Positions 1-8,300 of a DNA stretch of 13,281 nt are shown here, one piece after another. The translations under genes were made by a program, and so were the position numbers. Numbering within the stretch: the stretch's first letter is position 1; each line of letters begins with the position of its first letter. The notes below the pieces were generated by a model that did not search any database, had not been told where the DNA came from, and saw only the letters and a list, made by a program, of their open reading frames with translations. The stretch comes from an uncultured Bacteroidales bacterium (lineage in GTDB: Bacteria > Bacteroidota > Bacteroidia > Bacteroidales > UBA932), in contig CAMZCW010000046.1 in the NCBI GenBank assembly GCA_947305045.1, positions 1 through 13,281 on the forward strand, written 5' to 3'.

Positions 1-1343
1 CCGAGAGCGGTCTTCTGTGGGGCATCAGTGAACAGAAATTGCATCCCGAAGGGTCCGGCGACACATTGGTGCAGGCCTATAATTTCAGGATATGCCTTAC
101 GGATAGCCTCCAGAACAGGATTCCTATTGAAAAGCCGGAGGGGTATGATCCGTCCCGGTATGAGCTTCTGGTGCGTCTGTACAATGCCCAGCCGGATATG
201 CGGGAGATTAACCAGTACTTTATCTGGAGTCCCATGCCGGGCCGCAAGACAGACGTGAATAACCGCAGCGCTTTCTCTACGGATATGATTGGAATGAACT
301 ATGACTATCCGGAGGCATGCTGGGAACGGCGCCAGGAAATCATCAAGGCGCACAAGGATTACACCCTGGGTTTGTTGTATTTCACGGCTCACGACGAAAG
401 GGTCCCGGCTGTGATACGGGAATATGTGGCCCAGTGGGGACTGCCCAAGGATGAATATGTGGAGACAGACCACTGGACGCCCCAGCTTTACGTACGTGAA
501 TCCCGCCGGATGGTGGGGGAATATGTAGCCACGCAGGCGGACTGCGAGAACCAGCGCATCGCTCCGGACGGGATTGCCATGGCCGCTTATACCATGGATT
601 CCCACAATTGCCAGCGTATTGTTGTGCAAAAGGAAGGAAAATACATGGTAAAGAACGAGGGCGACGTAGAGATTGAAGGCGGATTGCCGTATCCCATCTC
701 TTACCGCAGCCTTACCCCCAAGCGGGAGCAATGCACCAATTTACTGGTGCCCGTATGCTGCTCGGCCAGTCATATTGCGTACGGATCCATTCGCATGGAG
801 CCCGTGTTCATGGGTATGGGACAGGCGGCGGGGTTAGCCGTATCATTTGCAAAGAATAAAGGCTTAGCTTGTGTCCAGGACGTAGACTATCGGGACATCG
901 TACATGTCCTGGAGACCAATCCCTTCCAGGATGGATCCAGTCCGGATATTATTATTGACGATGCCTGTGTGTCGTCCGTCCCTGGCTGGAAGAAAGCGCC
1001 CCTGGCAGGCTCCTACGGACCTTCCTGTTTTATCGGTGAGCCGGGTAGTACCCCCATTGCTTTCTGTACTTCAATCCCTTCGGATGGGGACTATCTGGTC
1101 TATAGTTATCAGCACAAGCCCCAGGAAGGGTTTAACCCGGTATCTTTGATTACTCTTTCTACCGGAGAGAAGTTTACGGTGCATGCTTCCCGGGTGCATA
1201 TCGTTGGCCAGACAACGAGTGCATGGCATCTGCTGGGGCAAGTGTCGCTTAAGGCGGGTGACACATTCAGCGCATCTTTTTCCTCGGACGGCGGTCCCGG
1301 AAAGGTAATGGCCGATGCGGTATTATTGGTAAAAAATGATTAG
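1..1343 (+). CDS. FAD-dependent oxidoreductase with C-terminal golvesin-like domain (5' truncated by window edge)
   Basis: The reading frame is open from base 3 to the TAG at 1341-1343, so about 446 C-terminal residues are visible and the true start is upstream. TTG at 39 is in frame but has no support as a start. The visible part fits the secreted FAD-dependent oxidoreductase family (PF12831 type) common in Bacteroidota glycan loci. Its marks are AYNFRICLT near base 72, TMDSHNCQRIV near 590, and the C-terminal FAD-site segment YRSLTPKREQCTNLLVP followed by MGMGQAAGLAVSFA near 810-855. The N-terminal GxGxxG dinucleotide fold is off-window. From about base 1000 to the end, a beta-rich segment closing with WHLLGQVSLKAGD and ADAVLLV resembles the golvesin/xanthan-lyase C-terminal domain. 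These genes are often misnamed xanthan lyase. The substrate is unknown. The next gene is 107 bases away, so operon membership is uncertain. The family call is firm; the carbohydrate role is inference. Confidence 0.85.
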   Translation, partial: ESGLLWGISEQKLHPEGSGDTLVQAYNFRICLTDSLQNRIPIEKPEGYDPSRYELLVRLYNAQPDMREINQYFIWSPMPGRKTDVNNRSAFSTDMIGMNYDYPEACWERRQEIIKAHKDYTLGLLYFTAHDERVPAVIREYVAQWGLPKDEYVETDHWTPQLYVRESRRMVGEYVATQADCENQRIAPDGIAMAAYTMDSHNCQRIVVQKEGKYMVKNEGDVEIEGGLPYPISYRSLTPKREQCTNLLVPVCCSASHIAYGSIRMEPVFMGMGQAAGLAVSFAKNKGLACVQDVDYRDIVHVLETNPFQDGSSPDIIIDDACVSSVPGWKKAPLAGSYGPSCFIGEPGSTPIAFCTSIPSDGDYLVYSYQHKPQEGFNPVSLITLSTGEKFTVHASRVHIVGQTTSAWHLLGQVSLKAGDTFSASFSSDGGPGKVMADAVLLVKND

Positions 1344-1386
1344 GAAAATGCATAAGAGACTGTTTTATGAAGCACCGGCATGCACG

Positions 1387-1418
1387 TTGTTGTTTTTGCC
1401 GCTTGAAAGTTCAGTTTG
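1387..1418 (+). promoter_or_regulatory. Possible Bacteroidota sigma-ABfr promoter for the phosphodiester glycosidase operon
   Basis: The 107-base gap before the operon contains TTGTTG (1387-1392) followed, 18 bases later, by TCAGTTTG (1411-1418). The second site matches the Bacteroides -7 consensus TAnnTTTG except for one base, and the first resembles the -33 TTG element. The spacing is close to that usually reported. A start of transcription a few bases after 1418 would leave a leader of roughly 25-30 bases. The match is imperfect and the region is T-rich, so this could be chance. No riboswitch-like structure was seen in the gap. Confidence 0.25.
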
Positions 1419-1450
1419 TATTGTAAGTGATACGCCCGGAGAAACAATAG

Positions 1451-3256
1451 ATGAAAATGAGGAGAACTTGTATGAATACTAAAGGAATCAAGTGGTTGCT
1501 GGCCACGCTGATAGGGATTGCTCCGGCTTGCAACTCCAAGATTGACACGCCCGCTCCCCAGAAGGAAGAGGGCCATGACAAGTTGCACTTTGAGCTTGCA
1601 GCCCAGGCTCCGCTCACAAAAACTGCTCTTGTGGGTACAGAAAAGCCTGGCGAGCCCGGCAAGTATAGCTATACCCCGGTGTGGGGCGCCGATGACCAGG
1701 TGGCGGTTCTTTTCAGTGGAAATGCCGACTCGACCCCCAAGGAGAAACTGTCCAATTCCCTTGGCGCGGGAGAGAAGGCCTTGTTTACCGGCGATATCAG
1801 CGCACCGGCAAGTGGAACAGCCAGCGTGATTTACCCGTATTCGGCCTGGACAGGCGGAAAAAGTGGTTATGCTACGTTAAAAGCTGAACAGAGTCCCGCT
1901 CTTACATCATTCGACCCCTCTTGCGACATCCTTTGCGCGGAGCCCAAGAACTATGCAGCATCGGGTGGAGCAGTAAGCGTTTCCGGCTTGCTGTTCCACC
2001 GGCTCACGGGGGTGTTGAGGATTGAACTGACCGGCTCTTATGCTGCCGGTAATCATATCAAGTCTCTTAAGTTTACTGCTCCGGAGGGAACCAAACTGGC
2101 CGGTAATTTCTCGGTGAACCTGGCCGACGCTTCCATCAATACCATTTCTTCCGCTTCCCATGTGATTACAGCAACGTATGACGAGGGACCGGTGATTGGT
2201 GCTGGCAGCGTATTTCTGTCCCTGCTTCCTTGTGTGATTGCCAAGGACAAGCAGATTACGGTTGAGGTAAGGACTGAGAGTTATGACATTGTGAAAACCA
2301 TCACGCTCAGGGATGCCATGACCATTCCCCAAGGTGGCATTGCCGTCCTGAAACTGTCTGTGACAGATACGCATTGCACATCCCTGCTGGACCGTGAGGG
2401 CTGGACGACTACGCAAGTTGCTTCCGGCCTTAAGTGGCACAATTTTGAGGGAATGGATCCCGTTACGTCAAAGCCCCAGAAGGTGAATGTGGTGGAGGCC
2501 GATTTGAACAATCCCGGCCTTCGGCTCTCGTTTGTGTACAGCGCTACTGATAAAATGGTCTCTGAAATTGCCGCTGACAGAAGTGCACTGGCCGTGGTCA
2601 ATGCTACTTATGGAGCGGGTCAGGATGGTATCGTCCATATCAAGACGGACGGGGCCGTACGACGGACTATCGACTCTACTGTGGAAGGTTACACTGCCTG
2701 GAAACACAAGGCAGCTGTATGGTATGACGGCCTTTCTAAGTTTGGCTTTTATAATTATCATGACAATGTATTGGCCTCCAAAGCGGCTTATGAGGCCGAC
2801 ACACACCGGAACCTCTATTCCAGTGCACCGCTTCTGATTAATAACGGAACAAATATCAATTTGTATGATTTTGGTGGTAATTCCGCTGCCCGCCATCCAA
2901 GGACCGTTCTGGCCGTTACGCGCAGCGGACGGCTCTTGCTCATTACCATTGATGGTCGGCTAAGTACGGCAAAGGGGATGACCTGTCCGGAGATGCAGCT
3001 TTTCCTTGGCCGGTATTTTGCTCCTGCCTATGCGATCAATATGGACGGCGGCGGTTCCACAGCTATGTATGTGACGGGGAATGGCATCGTCAACTATCCT
3101 TGCAATGGGACGGCGGAAGATGCGGAGGATATTTCCCGTGATCATACGGCAGAACGCAGCCTCCCTTCATTCTTTGCGATTGACCGTGCCGTGAAGGGGG
3201 ATTTCGACCCTATCCCGGTGGAAGCGGATAACAGTGAATGGTATCAAATTCTATAA
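1451..3256 (+). CDS. Lipoprotein: fimbrillin-like N-terminal domain fused to phosphodiester glycosidase (NAGPA/DUF2233) domain
   Basis: A 601-residue predicted surface lipoprotein. The signal peptide ends in the lipobox-like IAPAC, with the lipidated Cys at 27. Residues about 45-305 look like a Bacteroidota fimbrillin/Mfa-like domain: TKTAL then VWGADDQVAVLF at 77-88, VIYPYSAW at 126-133, and LLFHRLTGVLRIEL at 180-193. Residues about 312-578 are a NAGPA domain (PF09992), the fold of human GlcNAc-1-phosphodiester alpha-N-acetylglucosaminidase. Its signature residues are all present: N384 (VVNATYG), H482-P483-R484-T485, D501-G502-R503, and the hallmark NMDGGGSTAM with D532. The expected reaction is hydrolysis of a sugar-1-phosphate diester, leaving a phosphomonoester. 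The start is ambiguous. ATG 1451 has GGAGA 8 bases upstream. ATG 1472 has AGGAGA 6 bases upstream and puts the Cys at position 20. It is the first gene of a five-gene run. Fimbrillin fused to an enzyme is unusual. The actual substrate is unknown. Confidence 0.88.
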   Translation: MKMRRTCMNTKGIKWLLATLIGIAPACNSKIDTPAPQKEEGHDKLHFELAAQAPLTKTALVGTEKPGEPGKYSYTPVWGADDQVAVLFSGNADSTPKEKLSNSLGAGEKALFTGDISAPASGTASVIYPYSAWTGGKSGYATLKAEQSPALTSFDPSCDILCAEPKNYAASGGAVSVSGLLFHRLTGVLRIELTGSYAAGNHIKSLKFTAPEGTKLAGNFSVNLADASINTISSASHVITATYDEGPVIGAGSVFLSLLPCVIAKDKQITVEVRTESYDIVKTITLRDAMTIPQGGIAVLKLSVTDTHCTSLLDREGWTTTQVASGLKWHNFEGMDPVTSKPQKVNVVEADLNNPGLRLSFVYSATDKMVSEIAADRSALAVVNATYGAGQDGIVHIKTDGAVRRTIDSTVEGYTAWKHKAAVWYDGLSKFGFYNYHDNVLASKAAYEADTHRNLYSSAPLLINNGTNINLYDFGGNSAARHPRTVLAVTRSGRLLLITIDGRLSTAKGMTCPEMQLFLGRYFAPAYAINMDGGGSTAMYVTGNGIVNYPCNGTAEDAEDISRDHTAERSLPSFFAIDRAVKGDFDPIPVEADNSEWYQIL

Positions 3257-3259
3257 GTT

Positions 3260-4201
3260 ATGAAGATACAAGTGACATTTGGAGCCCTTCTGCTCACTGC
3301 AGCAGTATGTATGGCGCAACAAAAAGCTCCTGTCCTGCTGGATAAGGACGGATGGGTGAGCGATACGCTCCGCACAGGGCTTGTATGGCATAATTTTACC
3401 GGAGTCGACGGGATTTCCAACGATCCACAGGTGATCAATGTCCTGGAGTATGATCTGGATCAGCCGGGACTCAAGCTCTCCTTTGAGTATTATCCGGATA
3501 AGGAAGTGCTATCGGAGGTGGCCCGTGATACCAAGGCCATTGCCGGCACCAATGCCAGTTTTGGCCCGCCGCATACCTTCATCCGCATAGAAGGGGAGAC
3601 CTGGTGTGACATTGAGATTGAAAGTACGCACCGCGACTGGTGGAAGCATGAGGCTGCCGTATTGTATGACGGGGTGAACAATGTCCGTTTTCTTAGCTTT
3701 GACGGTAAGCCAGAAGAGGCGGTAGAAGCCTATCGTAGCTGCACCGAACCCAATATCCTATCGGGAACGCCTATCCTGATAGACAATTATGCACAGCCGG
3801 AGTGGTTCCTGCAAGCGGTCAAAGGCTACAAGGCCAAGACCAGCACCCTCCAGAAGCGCCACCCGCGTACAGCTATTGCGCTCACGGAAGACCGGCATCT
3901 GCTGCTGGTTACAGTGGATGGCCGTTGGTTGGGAAAGGCCAGCGGAATGACCTGCGAGGAACTCAGGCACTTCCTGGCGCAGTATTTCAATCCGCAGTAC
4001 GCCATGAATATGGATGGCGGCGGGTCCAGTTCCATGTTTGTTAAGGGACGTGGAGACGAAGAGACAGGGATTGTCAGCTATCCTTGCGAAAAGACAGGCG
4101 AGACCGGTGAAGGCTTTGAGTTTGACCACAGCCACCAGCGCAAACTGCCCACCTTCTTTGTGATTAAGGAAGTGAAAGTGAAAAAGGCCAAGAAAAAATG
4201 A
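3260..4201 (+). CDS. Secreted phosphodiester glycosidase family protein (NAGPA/DUF2233)
   Basis: A 313-residue single-domain enzyme with a cleavable signal peptide (cut likely after A19, CMA|QQ), so probably periplasmic or secreted. Almost the whole mature chain is the NAGPA domain. Visible motifs are TNASFG (N98), HTFIRIEGE at 105-113, HEAAVLYDG at 130-138, RHPRT at 200-204, VDGR at 219-222, and the complete NMDGGGSSSM loop with D252. A very basic tail (KVKVKKAKKK region) ends the protein. Family knowledge: cleavage of sugar-1-phosphate diesters, as in the mannose-6-phosphate uncovering enzyme. It is strikingly similar to the C-terminal domain of the upstream gene (shared WHNF and the DGW opening), suggesting tandem duplication. 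It starts 3 bases after the previous stop with no clear Shine-Dalgarno site, and its TGA overlaps the next ATG (ATGA at 4198). This is the most canonical of the three NAGPA copies here. The substrate is not known. Confidence 0.9.
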   Translation: MKIQVTFGALLLTAAVCMAQQKAPVLLDKDGWVSDTLRTGLVWHNFTGVDGISNDPQVINVLEYDLDQPGLKLSFEYYPDKEVLSEVARDTKAIAGTNASFGPPHTFIRIEGETWCDIEIESTHRDWWKHEAAVLYDGVNNVRFLSFDGKPEEAVEAYRSCTEPNILSGTPILIDNYAQPEWFLQAVKGYKAKTSTLQKRHPRTAIALTEDRHLLLVTVDGRWLGKASGMTCEELRHFLAQYFNPQYAMNMDGGGSSSMFVKGRGDEETGIVSYPCEKTGETGEGFEFDHSHQRKLPTFFVIKEVKVKKAKKK

Positions 4202-5382
4202 GAAAGATTTTCCTGCTGGCTCTGTCGCTGACGCTCTCGCTCGCCTGGGCGCTTGCGCAAGATGTGCGTACGGGCGTCCTGCACCCGTACCCGGACAGTC
4301 CTGGCGTGGAAACGCCGGCTCCAAGTGGATATAAACCTTTCTACATCAGTCATTTCGGACGCCATGGTTCCCGTTATCTTTCTTCAGAAAAACAAATTTT
4401 ACCGGCGCTGACAATATTGGCGGCAGCTAAGGAAGAGGGAAACTTGACGCCTGCAGGAGAGATATTGCTGGAGAAAGTGAGGGAACTGCATGCCCGGAGT
4501 GAAGGCATGTGGGGGCAACTGTCGGCCTTGGGGACGGAAGAACATAAGTCCATCGCCCGACGGATGGTCAAGCGCTGCCCCGCCGCTTTCACGGATTCGG
4601 TCCGGGTAATGGCCAGCGTTTATCCCCGTTGCATTGTCAGCATGGCCGCTTCCACCGGCGAAATCGCCCGCCTTTCACCCAAAGCCAGGTGGTCTTACAA
4701 GATTGGGAAGCGCTACCAAAGCATAGTGAACACTTCGCACCGTCCCAAAGAATGGGTCTCCGGAGCTTCCCTTCAGAGGAAGTATCTCAAGGAACATTTG
4801 GATATGGAAAAGGTGCTTGTGCGCCTTTTCCGGGATTCGGTGCGGGGAAAGGGGCTGGGTGGGAATTCCTCCTCGTTTCTGAAAGCCATTTATTACGCAT
4901 GGGCCGGCCGGGAGGCTATTGGCCTGGAGCCTTTTGCGCTGGACTCCATCCTGGGAGAACAGGCGGTGGATGTAGTCGCTGCCTCCGATAATCTGGCCGG
5001 ATACCGGAATATGGCCATTCCCAATGCCGATTCCCTGATAACAGACATGGTTGTAAAGGCCGATGCCGCCCTTGCTTCCGGCAAGCCGCAGGCCGACCTT
5101 CGCTACGGTCACGACAACGGCCTGATGCGCCTGCTGGTCCAGATGGGCATGGACGGCTATCCCGGGGATCTGGACGATGACCAGGCGGCCGCTTTCTGTT
5201 TTGCCGACAAGGTGCCCCTTGCCGCCAATCTCCAGATGGTTTTCTACCGCAACCGAAAGGGGAGCGTGCTGGTCAAATTCTTCATCAACGAAAAAGAAAG
5301 TTTCCTGAAATCCCTTCCCGGAGGGCCCTATTATGCTTGGGAAGACGTAAGGGAAATGCTGGATAAATACTGCCTCAGATGA
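4198..5382 (+). CDS. Secreted histidine-type acid phosphatase (MINPP/phytase-like)
   Basis: A 394-residue phosphomonoesterase of the branch 2 histidine phosphatase family (PF00328), the group that holds multiple inositol polyphosphate phosphatase and phytases. A signal peptide (hydrophobic 4-18, cut near ALA|QDV at 20) places it in the periplasm or outside the cell. The catalytic signature is SHFGRHGSRY at 51-60, with R55, nucleophilic H56 and R59. LTPAGE at 83-88 is the usual second conserved block. RYGHDN at 302-307 supplies the second catalytic His and the likely proton donor D306. The length is normal for Bacteroidota members. Both ends overlap neighbours by ATGA, so it is translationally coupled between the phosphodiester glycosidase and the GH31 gene. 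That position suggests it removes phosphate left by the upstream enzyme. This is inference, and phytate or another sugar phosphate is equally possible from sequence. Phosphatase identity is firm; the substrate is open. Confidence 0.88.
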   Translation: MRKIFLLALSLTLSLAWALAQDVRTGVLHPYPDSPGVETPAPSGYKPFYISHFGRHGSRYLSSEKQILPALTILAAAKEEGNLTPAGEILLEKVRELHARSEGMWGQLSALGTEEHKSIARRMVKRCPAAFTDSVRVMASVYPRCIVSMAASTGEIARLSPKARWSYKIGKRYQSIVNTSHRPKEWVSGASLQRKYLKEHLDMEKVLVRLFRDSVRGKGLGGNSSSFLKAIYYAWAGREAIGLEPFALDSILGEQAVDVVAASDNLAGYRNMAIPNADSLITDMVVKADAALASGKPQADLRYGHDNGLMRLLVQMGMDGYPGDLDDDQAAAFCFADKVPLAANLQMVFYRNRKGSVLVKFFINEKESFLKSLPGGPYYAWEDVREMLDKYCLR

Positions 5383-8300
5383 ATATGTTCTGCCATATCC
5401 TGCTTGCCCTGCTTGTGCTGTTCGATGCGGGAAACCCCATGGCTCCGCAGGAAGCCACCGTTGTGTCCGGGAATGCCCGTTTTACCGTACTGACACCGCA
5501 ACTTATCCGTATGGAATGGGCGCAAGATGGCCGCTTTGAGGACCGGGCTACGCTGGGTGTGGTTAACAGGGACCTGCCCATTCCCGCCTATAAAGTTACT
5601 AAGGTGCGTGGCGGAGTGCGCATCAAAACCGAGTCACTGACCCTGGAGTACAAGGGCGGAAAGTTCGGCCCGGATAACTTACAGGTGCGTTTTGTCCTGA
5701 ACGGGAAAACAGTCACCTGGCAGCCCGGCTTGGATGATAGCGCCAACCTGATGGGCACTACACGTACCTTGGACCGCTATGACGGCTATTATGCCCAGGA
5801 GGCCGACGGACGGCTCACCCGGGATGTCTTTGACAAAGGGGTTGTGTCCCGCGACGGCTGGGCTGTCGTGGATGAGAGTGGGCGCCATGTCTTTACGGAG
5901 GACGGATGGGTGGCCGAAAGGCCGGAAGGGGAGCGCCTGGACTGGTATATCTTTGCCTACGGACACGACTACCTGCAGGCTGTCCGGGATTATGTACGGA
6001 TTGGCGGTAAGATCCCCCTTCCGCCCAAGTGGGCGTTTGGATACTGGTGGAGCCGCTATTGGCTGTATAACGATTTTGAGCTGGAAGAGGTGGTGGGGAA
6101 ACTTCGCGGCTACGGTATACCGGCCGATGTCTTTGTAATAGATATGGACTGGCACGAAACATGGGGCCTGACTTCCAAGAATCCGGTGTTGGACGCTGCA
6201 GAACAGTCAAAGGGCTGGACGGGTTATACCTGGAACAAAAGTTTGTTCCCCAGTCCGGAACACACCTTGGATTTCCTCCATAGGAGTGGCTTCAAGACCT
6301 CGTTGAACCTGCATCCCGCATCGGGTATCCAGACGTTTGAAGAGTGCTATGAACCCTTTGTGAAAGACTATGCTGCACGGATCGGTCAAGCCTGGCCGGA
6401 AGGAGAATATGTCCCGTACAGGATGAGTCAACGGGAATGGGCGCAGAGCTATTTTCACACAGTGCTCCATCCCATCGAGCGGCAGGGTGTGGATTTCTGG
6501 TGGCTGGATTGGCAGCAGTGGCCAGTGAGCCGCTATATGAAGGGGCTCAGCAATACCTTCTGGCTCAATCATACGTTCTTTGAAGATTCCGCCCGCACAG
6601 GCAAGCGGCCGATGATTTATCACCGCTGGGGCGGGCTGGGCAGCCATCGGTATCAAGTGGGCTTTTGCGGGGATACCAAGGCCAGCTGGAAAGTCCTGTC
6701 CTATATGCCTTGGTTCATTTCTACGGCCTCTAATGTGGGGTATGCTTATTGGGGGCAGGATATCGGCGGCCACAACGAAGTCCCCGGCATCAACTACACA
6801 GATTCGGAACTGTTTACCCGCTGGGTACAGGAAGGCGTATTTACGCCCATTTTCAAGACGCACCCCACGCGTAACAAGAACCTGGAACGCAGAATCTGGA
6901 TGTTCCCGGAGCAGTTCGATGTGCTCAAGGAAGCCTTCCGCCTGCGTTACAGCCTGTCTCCGTACATCTACACCGCGGCCCGCCAAACCTACGATACGGG
7001 TATCGGCATGTGCCGTCCCTTGTACTATTACTGGCCGGAGGACGAAGAAGCCTACTCCTTCAAAGAGGAATACCTGTTTGGGGACGATATCCTTTCGGCA
7101 GCGGTTTGCAGACCGGTTAATCCGGCAACAGGCCTGGCGGAAAGAAAAGTGTGGTTCCCTTCCGGAAGTGACTGGTTCGATATGGCTACCGGTACGCTCT
7201 ATGCCGGCGGAACCATCCGGGAACTGAGTTATACGCTGGCCGAGAATCCCTGGTACGTCCGTTCATCGGCCCTGATTCCTATGGCTTCACCCTCCATCCG
7301 GACGCTGCAGGAAGCCTCTGACGAACTCTATATCCTGGCCGTCCCCGGCAATGAGGCGTTCACTACAAGACTCTACGAAGATGGGGGAGAGAACGCCGAT
7401 TATGCCGATGCGTTTTCCTATACATCCCTTTCCCGCGAGAAGACGTCAAGCGGTATTCGTGTTACAGTAGGTGTCCGCGAAGGACAGTTTGACGGTGCCC
7501 TTGACCAGCGCCGCATCCGGCTGGTTCTGCCGGGCTTCCGTGCTCCCGCCAAGGTGCTGGTCAATGGCAAAGAATTGGCTTACAGCCGTTTTGCTGAAGA
7601 CGGGACGTGGACATACGATGGTGCAACGCTGTCTGTGATAGTGTTTGCACCTGTGACATCGGCTCAAGCCCAAACCCTGATTGAATGTGAAGGAGACTAT
7701 GCTTTTGTCTCTGGTGAAAGCGGGCGGTTGAAAAGGGCCCGTATGGCTGCGGAGTCGGTCAAATACGCCCAGAATGCCGCAGATAAATACCAGTGGCCCG
7801 ATGATGCCAAGATGCAATGGATAGGGGCGGCCAGCCGGATTACGGAAGAGCCCGGCACCGCTGCCGCCATCCTTGGCGCATTGCCTGATAATCCTTTTGA
7901 TAAGCCGCGGGTGCAGGAGTCTCCTTTCAGGGCCGATGTCCTTGGGCCCGGGCTGAAACTCCTGCAAAAGGAGGGCCTGTCCATCCTTTCAATTGCTTCA
8001 GACGGTGAGTATTGCCTTGGATTCGGGTACAGTGAGTCAGCTAAAACTGTCAGTGAATATGGTCGCGAAAAAGGACTCGCCGCTGTCTCTACAGCTACTT
8101 TTGGCCTTCCGCATACCTACGTACGAGTGAACGGTGAGGAAATTTCTCCAATCAGCATCGGCCCGGACAATGCCCGCTGGTGGATGCACGAAGCGGCCGT
8201 CATGATGGATAAGGATGGCACGCTCAATTTTGCCTGCTTTGACGGATGGGCCGACAGGGCCGCCGTGTCGTATCGCAATGCAAATGCCTGGAGCATTTTC

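Noticed and set aside
1367..1426. A 19-codon open frame in the gap before the operon
   Set aside because: The product is short and Cys/Arg-rich with no ribosome-binding support. It overlaps the promoter candidate, and chance is the simpler explanation.
6207..6986. 259-codon open frame antisense to the GH31 barrel
   Set aside because: It mirrors the strongly conserved GH31 catalytic region, and no family was recognised.
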